This document shows positions 18,401-26,264 of a stretch of 64,000 bases of DNA, piece after piece. This stretch comes from Lachnospiraceae bacterium (GTDB lineage Bacteria; Bacillota; Clostridia; Lachnospirales; Lachnospiraceae): assembly GCA_900168235.1 (NCBI GenBank), contig FUZG01000005.1, positions 62,001 through 126,000 of the forward strand. Reading direction: 5' to 3'. Position 1 is the stretch's first letter; every line of letters starts with the position of its first letter. The position numbers and the translations under genes are program-made. The notes beneath the pieces are model-generated. The model had not been told where the DNA came from. It made no database searches and worked only from the letters and a program-made list of their open reading frames with translations.

Positions 18401-19024
18401 TCAATTTTTTGCAAGCCAGTTTCTTACTACCGGGAAGAAAACGCCGCCTACAGCATTTCCAAGTGTGATCACAAGGACACGCACGAGCATATCTCCGCTC
18501 CACATTCCCGCTGCTGACACATAAAACATATCTGCGATGCAGTGCTCATATCCGCTCAGGATAAATACTATTACACCGAAAAACAGTGCGAGATACTTTC
18601 CCACTTCATGAGTAATCTTTCCATATCCCTCTACGCCGATGTAGATAAAGATATCGCAGAAGATACCGAGAACGAACAGGCTCAGAAGGTTATCAGCAGT
18701 CTTTGCTTCACAAAGTGATGCTGCTTTCTCAGAGATCTCTGCACCGTACCGGGTGAGCAGGACCAGTCCCGCAGTAACGGATGTTCCGATCAGGTTTCCA
18801 AGCCAGATCACAGGGATGCGTGCGGCATACTCCAGATCATTCTGGAACACGTAGCAGATTTTTCCGGTGTACAGGTTGAGACCGAATGAACAGATCACGA
18901 ACAGTCCTACTGTGAAGAAAAATGCACCTGTGAGCTTACTGTCGACTGACAGGTACACAACGCCGCCCATTCCGATGCACATGCCGGCAAGAATCGCGGA
19001 TACAAGTGTTTTAACGTACTTCAT
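18401..19024 (-). CDS. Formate/nitrite transporter (FNT) family channel
   Basis: 207 residues, six hydrophobic segments, shorter than most FNT proteins (about 260-280). The signature LSGYEHCIADMFYVSA contains the central conserved His region, and the late LGNAVGGVFF block is also typical. It would carry formate, nitrite, hydrosulfide or another small anion. Which one cannot be told; formate is plausible in an anaerobe, and HSC-type hydrosulfide channels belong to the same family. The short N-terminus may reflect a reduced first loop. Confidence 0.82.
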   Translation of the reverse strand: MKYVKTLVSAILAGMCIGMGGVVYLSVDSKLTGAFFFTVGLFVICSFGLNLYTGKICYVFQNDLEYAARIPVIWLGNLIGTSVTAGLVLLTRYGAEISEKAASLCEAKTADNLLSLFVLGIFCDIFIYIGVEGYGKITHEVGKYLALFFGVIVFILSGYEHCIADMFYVSAAGMWSGDMLVRVLVITLGNAVGGVFFPVVRNWLAKN

Positions 19025-19174
19025 ATTCTCTCCTAATTTTCGCAGTTGTCATAAACCTGCGTTTTTTACAAACATACTGTGTATTTAAGAAAAAACACAG
19101 CCTGTTAAGAATATCACAAATTCGTGTTCCGTTCCACAATTCTGCTGAAATGTACATAAAAATGATTGCTGTGA

Positions 19175-19320
19175 GTTACTGTTCACTCGCTTACAGCTCG
19201 CTCCAGTAACGGATTTTGCCAATTAAATCGCCTCTGGCGATGGGCAAAATCCAATGGCTCGCCTTCGTTATTGGGGCATAACTGCGCAGCTTAGTGCGCA
19301 GTTTGCCTCTGAACAGTAAC
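19175..19320. repeat. 146-bp palindrome-rich repeat, copy 1
   Basis: The element begins GTTACTGTTCA and ends TGAACAGTAAC, an 11-base perfect terminal inverted repeat. Inside are nested stems: GGATTTTGCC/GGCAAAATCC, ATCGCC/GGCGAT and AACTGCGCA/TGCGCAGTT. It matches copy 2 at 45058-45203 over 145 of 146 bases. It fills most of the 340-base gap between the FNT and thioesterase genes. A non-autonomous mobile element (MITE-like) or a structured transcript are both possible. Confidence 0.85.
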
Positions 19321-19364
19321 TACTGTGATCAATACTCTCTCACAGAGCCTGAAGCCCGACCGGT

Positions 19365-19859
19365 TTAAAAACCTTCAACTGATCTCTTCTTTCGGTTCTG
19401 TCTGCGGAGCTCTGCTGCATCCCACTCCATCTGCTCATTTTCCTTTGTGATCTCGAGACCGTAAGGAATCGGAAGGGGTTTGCCGTCACGGGTTATCGCT
19501 ACATATGTGAGGTAGGCTCTGTTTATGGGATGACGGTAGCCTTCCTTGTCCTCGATATATGTATCTACACGGACTTCCATGGATGTGCGCCCTACATAGG
19601 TCACTCTCGCAACAAGAACGATGACATCGTTACTGTACGCACCTCGCTTAAATGTGAGATTGTCTATGGATGCCGTAGTGATCTCAAGTCCTGAATGACG
19701 CTGTGCGCAGGTCGCTGCAGTCTCATCTATCCATGAAAGCAGGCGTCCGCCGTACAGTCTTCCGGTTCCGTTTATATCTTCACCTCTCACAACATGCAGG
19801 TTCTCTATCTGGGAAAACTCCACGTTCCTGACCGGTCTTGTTTCTTTATTTTCATTCAT
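19365..19859 (-). CDS. Acyl-CoA thioesterase, hotdog fold (YciA/BACH type)
   Basis: 164 residues. ATG at 19859 follows GGAGG. The hotdog core shows RLYGGRLLSWIDETAATCA, the usual helix with catalytic Asp, then ASIDNLTFKRGAY and AYLTYVAITRDGK, as in acyl-CoA hydrolases of the YciA/BACH group. It releases free acids from acyl-CoAs in the cytoplasm. It stands alone, with a short repeat and a terminator upstream. Confidence 0.85.
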   Translation of the reverse strand: MNENKETRPVRNVEFSQIENLHVVRGEDINGTGRLYGGRLLSWIDETAATCAQRHSGLEITTASIDNLTFKRGAYSNDVIVLVARVTYVGRTSMEVRVDTYIEDKEGYRHPINRAYLTYVAITRDGKPLPIPYGLEITKENEQMEWDAAELRRQNRKKRSVEGF

Positions 19860-19879
19860 TTTGAGAATTCCTCCTTAAA

Positions 19880-19927
19880 GCAAGTTACGCCGGACTCGAA
19901 AAATCTCGCTAAGTGCTCCGCATAACA
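19880..19927. repeat. Short interspersed repeat, copy A
   Basis: Starts CAAGTTACGC, then a CTCGA...CTCGC pair and AAGTGCTCCG. The same order of blocks recurs at 20829-20917. Confidence 0.5.
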
Positions 19928-19959
19928 AACAACGCCGGTCCAAAAAGACCGACGTTGTT
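19928..19959 (-). terminator. Rho-independent terminator of the lipoprotein gene
   Basis: Arms AACAACGCCGGTC and GACCGACGTTGTT pair at 12 of 13 positions with a 6-base loop, followed by TGTT on the minus strand. It is 25 bases beyond the lipoprotein stop. Confidence 0.75.
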
Positions 19960-19983
19960 GATTTTACTACTTATTCCGTTTTA

Positions 19984-20703
19984 TTAGTAGAGCTTTTTCC
20001 CGATTTCCTTTTCAAACTTTTCTGCCCATTCCGCATCGCGGTAGAAAAGGATAATTTCCTGATATGAATCGGTTGTGGCGTAGACACGCTTTCCGGGTCT
20101 CTTCTCCTCTATTATCTTGTTTAACTGCTCCCACGCCTTCATATCGAACCAGTCAGAGTCTCCGGACGCGCTTATTTTATATGATTCGCCATCCCAGTCG
20201 AATGTGACCCTCTTTTTTCCAGTTAGTTCATTATAATCTTCTTTAATATTCGTGAAATCCAGCTCTCCGTGACCGATGGACTTCACGCCGTTCAGGAAAT
20301 CCGTGTACATACTTGCTATATCAAAAACTTCCATGTCAAAGCTGTATACGGTATCGTTTTTCGGAGTCATTGTGAAAGTGTCAAAGTCATAATCCGCCTG
20401 ACCTGCATAGGACAGCATAGATCCTGTCACACTGTAAACAGTCCCTTCTTCCATCTCTGAACGTGTTTTATCAATGGACGCTACTACATCGTCTGTGATA
20501 CCTTTAATGCCAAGTTCCTTCATTATTTCCGCCAATTCAGCTGTAGACCTTGTCTCATCCTCGACACATTCAAATTCCGGTTCTTCGTTCATTTTTTTGT
20601 ACTCTCCTGCCTTTGATATTATTGTGTTTAACGAGCAGCCGCCAATCATCATCACGCCCGCAATAATCAAAACTACTGCTCCAAGTGTTTTCCTTCTGAT
20701 CAT
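19984..20703 (-). CDS. Lipoprotein of unknown function
   Basis: 239 residues. A signal peptide (KTLGAVVLIIAGVMMIGGC) ends in a lipobox with Cys near residue 23, so the mature protein should be lipid-anchored outside the membrane. The rest is acidic, rich in Asp, Glu, Tyr and Trp, and shows no family I recognise. It stands alone between repeat-containing spacers and has its own terminator. Confidence 0.75.
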   Translation of the reverse strand: MIRRKTLGAVVLIIAGVMMIGGCSLNTIISKAGEYKKMNEEPEFECVEDETRSTAELAEIMKELGIKGITDDVVASIDKTRSEMEEGTVYSVTGSMLSYAGQADYDFDTFTMTPKNDTVYSFDMEVFDIASMYTDFLNGVKSIGHGELDFTNIKEDYNELTGKKRVTFDWDGESYKISASGDSDWFDMKAWEQLNKIIEEKRPGKRVYATTDSYQEIILFYRDAEWAEKFEKEIGKKLY

Positions 20704-20796
20704 TTTCTCTGCCCTCCTACAGAGAAAATTTTATTTTGAACTCCGCATGAAATCAACACTTCCTGACAATCTTAAATAATTATTAAGAACGGTATT

Positions 20797-20828
20797 GTTA
20801 CTGTTCACTCGCTTACAGCTCGCTCCAA
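20797..20828. repeat. Partial copy of the 146-bp repeat (left 32 bases)
   Basis: GTTACTGTTCACTCGCTTAC and the next bases are identical to the left end of the elements at 19175 and 45058. The match stops where the short repeat at 20829 begins, so this is a truncated or composite copy. Confidence 0.7.
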
Positions 20829-20917
20829 CAAGTTACGCTAGGCTCGACAAAACCTCGCCAAGCGAACTTGCATAACACGCACTAAGCTCGAAAATACCTC
20901 GCTAAGTGCTCCGAAAA
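20829..20917. repeat. Short interspersed repeat, copy B
   Basis: CAAGTTACGC, CTCGACAAAACCTCGCCAAG and later CTCGCTAAGTGCTCCG repeat the block order of 19880-19927, here in a longer, partly doubled form. Confidence 0.5.
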
Positions 20918-20920
20918 TAA

Positions 20921-20965
20921 AATAACCAGCCGGAAACGAGTTTTTATCGTTCCCAGCTGGTTATT
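20921..20965 (-). terminator. Terminator of the encapsulin/thiocarboxylate operon
   Basis: AATAACCAGC...GAAACGA pairs with TCGTTCC...GCTGGTTATT (about 17 of 19 positions), followed by TTTATTTTC on the minus strand. It lies 21 bases beyond the last gene of the sulfur operon. Confidence 0.8.
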
Positions 20966-20986
20966 GTTTTTTAGATTAAATTTTTT

Positions 20987-21847
20987 TCATCCCTTATAAG
21001 CTTTCCACACGACTTCATCAAGCTTTTCTCTTCCTACACGGTCGATGGTGAACTTGAATCTCTCGCTGGGGTTGGCGTTGTCCTTGAAGAACTGAAGGGC
21101 AGCGTCGCAGATCTTAAAGAGAGTCTCTTTATCTTCAATGAACGGGACTATTGCAACACCTTTATTTATGCTGTTTCCGAATAATCCGCCGAAGCTCAGG
21201 AGATATCCGGGAGTTGTGTCGTATGCATCTGTCGGGCAGCTAAGTGCGCATCTTCCGCAGTAGTTGCACTTTTCGGTATCGATGGTCACTTTTCCGTCCC
21301 TGATGCTTACAGCTTTTTCACGGCAGACCTTTTCGCATACTCCGCAGGATATGCACTTATCCTCTACCCATGAGACGCGGACTCCGCCCTTAATGCCGAG
21401 GTCATTTTCCTCTGCTTTCAGGCAGTTATTCTGGCATCCGGTCACACCGAACTTAAACTTATGAGGAAGCTCCTGACCAAAGTATCTGTCATTTAATTCC
21501 TGAGCAAGCTCCTCAGTCTCGATGCATCCGTTCGGGCAAACGGAGGAACCCTGGCAGGCTGTGATGGTACGCACGCGGGGACCGCAGACACCCGGAGTCG
21601 CACCGCCCTTTGCCAGTTCTTCCTTAACCTTGTCGATATCCTGAAGCTTTATGAACGGGATCTCAACTCCCTGTCTGGAAGTTAAATGAACATAACCATG
21701 TCCGTACTTATCAGCAACCTCAGTTATAGCCACTAACTGCTCGGTGCTGACCTGTCCTCCGACAACAGAAAGACGAAGTGAAAAGTGGTCTTTCTGCTTC
21801 TGTTTCATAAAGCCGCCTTTTTTCAGGGTTGCATAGTCTGTAGCCAT
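20987..21847 (-). CDS. Siroheme nitrite/sulfite reductase-type protein with two ferredoxin clusters (AsrC-like)
   Basis: 286 residues. The N-terminal ferredoxin-like half-domain (residues 20-85) leads to the siroheme/4Fe-4S motifs CQGSSVC and, 40 residues on, GCQNNC. A 2[4Fe-4S] ferredoxin insert follows (CISCGVCEKVC and CNYCGRCALSC). This is the layout of the anaerobic sulfite reductase C subunit. It probably reduces sulfite to sulfide. No AsrA or AsrB partner is in the window, so electrons may come directly from ferredoxin (inference). It is the last gene of the sulfur operon, 1 base after the TusA-like gene; GGAGA precedes the ATG. Confidence 0.85.
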   Translation of the reverse strand: MATDYATLKKGGFMKQKQKDHFSLRLSVVGGQVSTEQLVAITEVADKYGHGYVHLTSRQGVEIPFIKLQDIDKVKEELAKGGATPGVCGPRVRTITACQGSSVCPNGCIETEELAQELNDRYFGQELPHKFKFGVTGCQNNCLKAEENDLGIKGGVRVSWVEDKCISCGVCEKVCREKAVSIRDGKVTIDTEKCNYCGRCALSCPTDAYDTTPGYLLSFGGLFGNSINKGVAIVPFIEDKETLFKICDAALQFFKDNANPSERFKFTIDRVGREKLDEVVWKAYKG

Positions 21848-21848
21848 T

Positions 21849-22100
21849 TTAATCTCCTACCTTTTTTATGTATAACTCATATGTACCGTCTTCATTGTCC
21901 TGAAGCTTCAGGATCTGATGTCCCTCGTCCTTTACGCTTCTCGGGACATTTTGTACAGGTTCGCCGTCATTTAAATGAACCTGCAGGATCTGTCCGTCAT
22001 CCAGTTCCTCAAGAGCCACCTTGGTTTTTACGAATGTAACGGGGCAGACCACATCAGTGATATCAACTTTTTCATCAACTGCGATATTTACATCAGCCAT
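21849..22100 (-). CDS. TusA/YedF-like sulfur carrier protein
   Basis: About 83 residues from the ATG at 22100, chosen over an upstream one because GGATGGTGAAGA lies at the right distance. The CPVTFVKTK motif near residue 20 carries the persulfide-forming Cys of the SirA/TusA/YedF family (usual form CPxP; here the second Pro is replaced by Thr-Phe). Such proteins relay sulfane sulfur. It overlaps the end of the JAMM gene and precedes the sulfite reductase gene by 1 base. Confidence 0.82.
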   Translation of the reverse strand: MADVNIAVDEKVDITDVVCPVTFVKTKVALEELDDGQILQVHLNDGEPVQNVPRSVKDEGHQILKLQDNEDGTYELYIKKVGD

Positions 22101-22542
22101 TTTCTTCACCATCCTTTATGATTTCCAGATCTTCCTTACGAACTTCTCTCTCCCCTTCTCTGCCTTCCACATGAAAAGCATTGAGAACAGGTTCTCCCTC
22201 TTCCATGAGCGACAGGATGAGATAGCTTGCACTGCTGTCATTGGCAAGTCTCTTGTCTTCCTCAGAAGGTCTTGATGGTGATTCGGGATGTGAATGCCAG
22301 TTTCCAAGCGGTTTCAGGTCATTCGCGCGCATATCCTTTATCGCCTTTAAGTGCTCCTTTGGATCAATGGAAAAGTGCTCGTTCGTATGGTCGATATTTG
22401 TCAGGAGATAAACTTTCTTTATCTCCCGCACTCCGTCCTCTCTGTCGATCCCGGAGATCAGCCCGCACGCTTCATCCGGTCTCTCAGACAGAGCATGTTC
22501 ATAAATCTTATTAAAATCAGACTGTCTGATCGTTATCTTCAT
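22093..22542 (-). CDS. JAMM/Mov34 metalloprotease for sulfur-carrier maturation
   Basis: 149 residues, the size of minimal bacterial JAMM proteases (Mec, HcyD, QbsD). The zinc site is complete: Glu in PDEACGLISG, NWHSHPESPSRPSEEDKRLA with both His, Ser and Asp. Bacterial members trim residues after Gly-Gly of ThiS/MoaD carriers or cleave cysteine from CysO. The neighbouring ThiS protein ends in GGGQ, a fitting substrate. It lies 15 bases after the E1 gene and overlaps the TusA-like gene. Confidence 0.9.
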   Translation of the reverse strand: MKITIRQSDFNKIYEHALSERPDEACGLISGIDREDGVREIKKVYLLTNIDHTNEHFSIDPKEHLKAIKDMRANDLKPLGNWHSHPESPSRPSEEDKRLANDSSASYLILSLMEEGEPVLNAFHVEGREGEREVRKEDLEIIKDGEENG

Positions 22543-22557
22543 ACTATGATTCTCCGT

Positions 22558-23373
22558 TTACGCATGAGCCTTGAGTTCGCATGCAGGCTGCTCGTAGTCG
22601 ATAAGCTCTGTGATGGTCGGGGTATCCGAGCATACTGCGCATCCCTTTCCTCTTGCGGGAAGCTTTACCTTATGAAACTCCATCTTTAATGCGTCGTATG
22701 TGAGCAGATAGCCATTCAGCAGTTCGCCGACGCCTGTGATGTACTTCACAGCTTCCATCGCCTGCAGTGATCCGATGACACCGCCCATGGCTCCGATGAC
22801 ACCTGCCTGCTTACATGTGGGAACCGCGTCCTTCGGCGGCGGATTCTTGAAGATGCATCTGTAGCAGGGTCCTTCTCCCGGAATGATGGTCGTGAGCTGA
22901 CCCTTAAAACGGATGATCCCCGCATGTGACAGAGGCTTCTTTGCCATTACGCATGCATCATTGATAAGGAACTTTGCAGGGAAATTATCTGTGCCGTCGA
23001 TCACGAAATCGTAGTCTTTTATGAGGTCCAAAATATTGTCGCTGGTCACGAAATCGTAATAGGTATTTACGGTCACATCAGGGTTTATCGCACGCATTGT
23101 CTCTGCTGCTGACTCAACCTTTTTCTTCCCGATATCGTTTGTGGTATGGATGACCTGTCTCTGAAGATTTGAAAGATCTACCACGTCCGCATCAACGATA
23201 CCGATGGTTCCTACCCCCGCTGCCGCAAGATAGAGCGCTGCAGGTGCTCCGAGTCCGCCGGCTCCGATGATCAGAACCTTTGAATTAAGGAGCTTTTTCT
23301 GACCCTTTACGCCGATCTCGCTCAAAATAATATGTCTGGAATATCTCTCCAGCTGTTCATTGGTAAAAGCCAT
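22558..23373 (-). CDS. thiF: E1-like adenylyltransferase (ThiF/MoeB/HesA family)
   Basis: 271 residues, full length. Rossmann motif GAGGLGAPAALYLAAAGVG with adenylation Arg/Asp residues (VDADVVDLSNLQRQ), catalytic-region TCKQAGV, and a zinc ribbon made by CYRC and CAVC. It would adenylate the C-terminal glycine of the adjacent ThiS carrier so that sulfur can be loaded. Its ATG overlaps the stop of the carrier gene (TAATG), implying coupled translation. Confidence 0.92.
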   Translation of the reverse strand: MAFTNEQLERYSRHIILSEIGVKGQKKLLNSKVLIIGAGGLGAPAALYLAAAGVGTIGIVDADVVDLSNLQRQVIHTTNDIGKKKVESAAETMRAINPDVTVNTYYDFVTSDNILDLIKDYDFVIDGTDNFPAKFLINDACVMAKKPLSHAGIIRFKGQLTTIIPGEGPCYRCIFKNPPPKDAVPTCKQAGVIGAMGGVIGSLQAMEAVKYITGVGELLNGYLLTYDALKMEFHKVKLPARGKGCAVCSDTPTITELIDYEQPACELKAHA

Positions 23374-23579
23374 TACTGTCCGCCTCCCATGAAATACAGG
23401 AATTCAACTTCATCGCCTTCTGAAAGCACGTGTGTCTCAAAAGCGCCGGACTCGATAAACTCCTCGTTTACAGATACAGTTACATACTGCGGTGTCTCTA
23501 CATTCTCAAGCTCGATAAGCTTTGATACAGTAAGACCGTCAGCTACATTCTTTTTTTCTCCTGCTACAGTGATATTCAT
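23373..23579 (-). CDS. thiS: ThiS/MoaD-like sulfur carrier ending in GGGQ
   Basis: 68 residues with the ThiS beta-grasp pattern (DGLTVSKLIELENV, VTVSVNEEFI, EGDEVEFLYFMGGG). Active carriers end in Gly-Gly; here one Gln follows the glycines. In the Wolinella methionine system, HcyS likewise has an extra C-terminal residue that a JAMM protease removes before thiocarboxylation. A JAMM gene two genes downstream makes the same maturation likely. It is translationally coupled to thiF. Confidence 0.88.
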   Translation of the reverse strand: MNITVAGEKKNVADGLTVSKLIELENVETPQYVTVSVNEEFIESGAFETHVLSEGDEVEFLYFMGGGQ

Positions 23580-23664
23580 TCTCTTCTCCTGTGAAACCTA
23601 TATATGAAACCTGCGAGTCGGGTCATATCATCTGCATGACATCATGATCATTTTCCACGATCTT

Positions 23665-24624
23665 TTATATCATGTAGTACCATGCATCGCCCTGACTCAG
23701 TTCTTCTGTCTTTATCTCATCTTTATTGGTACGATACTCCATCTCCAGATTCTTCATGCTCACTCTGGTATTTGCGTCGATGGATCTCGTTATAAATGTG
23801 TTGCCTCCGATCACAGTATTTTCACCTATGACCGTATCTCCTCCCAGAATCGATGCCCCCGCATAGATCGTGACATTATCGCAGATAGTCGGATGCCTTT
23901 TCTTTCCTGACAGTTTCTGTCCGCCTCTTGTGGACAGCGCTCCTATCGTCACCCCCTGATAAACCTTTACATTCTTTCCTATAACTGCTGTTTCACCTAT
24001 TACAATTCCGGTCCCGTGATCAATAAAGAAATTTTTATCGATACGGGCACCGGGATGTATGTCTATACCCGTTTCAGAATGGGCATATTCTGTCATCAGT
24101 CTGGGAAGGACAGGGGTTTGTAAGAGATATAGTTCATGAGCCAGTCTGTAAACGGTTGTCGCCATGAGACCGGGGTACGCAAGGATTATCTCCTCAAAGC
24201 ATCCTGCGGCGGGATCTCCGTCGTATGCAGCTTCCAGATCGGACTCCACATACTCTCTGACCTTAGGTATCGCTTCAAAGAAAGCTTTACATATTTTGTA
24301 GCTCTCCCTTTCACGTTCTTCGTCAGTTAAAGTTCCCCTTCTCTTACAGAAATCAAGTGCCAGATAAACCTGTTTTTTCAGGTGATAAAAAAGATCTTCT
24401 ATGGTGACTCCAAAACTGTAGCCCGGATTATAGATCTTATATGTCCTGTCCCTGAAATATCCGGGATAGACCACCCTGAACATGTTATCTACAAGCTCTC
24501 TCACTTCTGCCTTATCCGGCTTATTAAAAATATTCAGGACATCTATGTTTTTTCCGCCGTCAAAGTTATCTATTATCCTCTGCACAATGTCATCGATCTC
24601 ACGCTCGTTTATAACTTCACTCAT
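23665..24624 (-). CDS. cysE: Serine O-acetyltransferase (EpsC/CysE type)
   Basis: About 319 residues from the ATG at 24624, which has GGAAGG at a proper distance; the ATG at 24633 sits on it. The N-terminal helical domain is long, as in EpsC forms. The left-handed beta-helix shows ETGIDIHPGARIDKNFFIDH, GIVIGETAVIG and the GGQKLSGKKRHPTI loop with the catalytic His region. It makes O-acetylserine, the acceptor for sulfur. Serine acetyltransferase is a known neighbour of family 2A encapsulins. A gap of 85 bases separates it from the ThiS gene. Confidence 0.92.
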   Translation of the reverse strand: MSEVINEREIDDIVQRIIDNFDGGKNIDVLNIFNKPDKAEVRELVDNMFRVVYPGYFRDRTYKIYNPGYSFGVTIEDLFYHLKKQVYLALDFCKRRGTLTDEERERESYKICKAFFEAIPKVREYVESDLEAAYDGDPAAGCFEEIILAYPGLMATTVYRLAHELYLLQTPVLPRLMTEYAHSETGIDIHPGARIDKNFFIDHGTGIVIGETAVIGKNVKVYQGVTIGALSTRGGQKLSGKKRHPTICDNVTIYAGASILGGDTVIGENTVIGGNTFITRSIDANTRVSMKNLEMEYRTNKDEIKTEELSQGDAWYYMI

Positions 24625-24650
24625 TTTTCCCATCCTTCCCTGTATTTTTG

Positions 24651-26264
24651 TTACGCGAATGACCTGAGTGCTCTTACAAGTGCATCAATGTCGTCCGGTG
24701 AATTGTACAGAGCCAGTGTCGGACGGACTGTACTCTCATAACCAAAGTGTCGGAGAACCGGCTGCGCACAGTGGTGTCCGGTACGTACTGCGATTCCGTA
24801 ACTGTCGAGTCTCTGACCAACTTCTTCATCAGAGTAGCCGTCAAGCTTGAAGGAAAGCACAGATGCTTTGTTGTCAGCAGTTCCGACAAGGTGGAGACCC
24901 TTTATCGCCTTCATTTCCTTAAGTGCATACTGCAGAAGCTCATGCTCCCAGCGGTAGATGCAGGGCATTCCGATCTCCGAAAGGTAGGTGAGCGCTGCTC
25001 CGAGACCCACTGCATCTGCGATACTTCCTGTACCCGCTTCAAATTTATTCGGGATGGAATTGTATATCGTCCGCTCAAATGTCACATCGGCGATCATATT
25101 TCCGCCGCCGTGATAAGGCCGCGCGGCATCCAGCAGTTCCTTCTTTCCATACACAACTCCGATACCTGTAGGTGCGAATATTTTGTGTCCGGAGAATACA
25201 AAGAAGTCTGTATCAAGTACTGATACATTTACCGGAATATGTGCTACAGACTGGGCTCCGTCGATAAGGATCCTTACTCCGTGTCTGTGCGCTATAGCAA
25301 CCAGCTCTGCAACAGGTGTGACTGTTCCGAGAACGTTCGACACATGAGTCACTGATACGAACTTTGTTCTCTTTGTGAAGAGCTTTTCGTATTCAAAAAG
25401 ATTCAGCTGACCGGATTCATCACACGGGATGACCTTTATAACCGCTCCAGTCTCCTCAGCGATAAGCTGCCACGGAACAATGTTCGCATGATGCTCAAGG
25501 ATAGAAACGATTATCTCGTCTCCGGGTGAAAGCGTGGGCTTTACATACGCGTTTGCCACAAGATTGATGGCTTCCGTCGTTCCTCTTACAAAAACAATCT
25601 CCTCGGATGAAGGTGCTCCTATGAAGTCCCTTACGATGTCTCTCGCTCCTTCATACGCATCAGTGGATCTGGCTGCAAGAGTATGCGCGCCTCTGTGAAC
25701 ATTGGAATTTTCATGCTCGTAGTAATGAGAAAGCCTGTCGATCACAACCTTAGGTCTCTGGGTCGTAGCTCCGTTATCAAGCCATACCAGCGGATTTCCG
25801 TTTATCCTCTCAGACAGTATCGGGAAATCACTCCTTATCTGTGCAAGAGTCTTTGAACCTATACGGATCGACTCATCTCTTGATGAAAACGGGTTGTAGA
25901 TCTCGTTATAGGGTTCTACGCTGTCACCTCCGAGAGATGTGGGAGCATCGATCTGACGCTCTTTAGCAGCCGCCTCTTCATGTGAGAGCACACGTGGCGA
26001 GTAGCTGACACTTTCTGTACTGCTGTATTTCGGAAGCTCTGCTCCGCCCGGCACATGATTTACAAAATCCGGTGAAGAATACGCGGGCGGTACCGTTGAC
26101 GATGATGTGACCGAAGGTATCTCAGGAACCGTCGGAGCTGATGTAACCGAAGATTCATCCGGCACACCGTTTATACTCCCTGTGAGATCCGGAAAAAGAG
26201 CATTTGCAAGAGCTGTAAGCTCCGCTGCACTCGGTACTCCTGCCAGTTCTTCAATCGTAGTCAT
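24651..26264 (-). CDS. Cysteine desulfurase with N-terminal encapsulin-targeting extension
   Basis: 537 residues from the ATG at 26264 (AGGTGAG just upstream, inside the shell gene). The SufS-like catalytic domain runs from about residue 138: WLDNGATTQRPK, EHHANIVPW, PLP-binding Lys in FSGHKIFAPTG, and the catalytic Cys in RTGHHCAQP. The first 137 residues are rich in Ser, Pro, Thr and Val, have low complexity, and are absent from ordinary SufS. They contain LTALANALF (about 16-24) and VPGGAELP (about 71-78), resembling the conserved motifs of family 2A cargo domains as I recall them. It overlaps the shell gene by 14 bases. It should release sulfane sulfur from cysteine inside the nanocompartment. 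Confidence 0.93.
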   Translation of the reverse strand: MTTIEELAGVPSAAELTALANALFPDLTGSINGVPDESSVTSAPTVPEIPSVTSSSTVPPAYSSPDFVNHVPGGAELPKYSSTESVSYSPRVLSHEEAAAKERQIDAPTSLGGDSVEPYNEIYNPFSSRDESIRIGSKTLAQIRSDFPILSERINGNPLVWLDNGATTQRPKVVIDRLSHYYEHENSNVHRGAHTLAARSTDAYEGARDIVRDFIGAPSSEEIVFVRGTTEAINLVANAYVKPTLSPGDEIIVSILEHHANIVPWQLIAEETGAVIKVIPCDESGQLNLFEYEKLFTKRTKFVSVTHVSNVLGTVTPVAELVAIAHRHGVRILIDGAQSVAHIPVNVSVLDTDFFVFSGHKIFAPTGIGVVYGKKELLDAARPYHGGGNMIADVTFERTIYNSIPNKFEAGTGSIADAVGLGAALTYLSEIGMPCIYRWEHELLQYALKEMKAIKGLHLVGTADNKASVLSFKLDGYSDEEVGQRLDSYGIAVRTGHHCAQPVLRHFGYESTVRPTLALYNSPDDIDALVRALRSFA

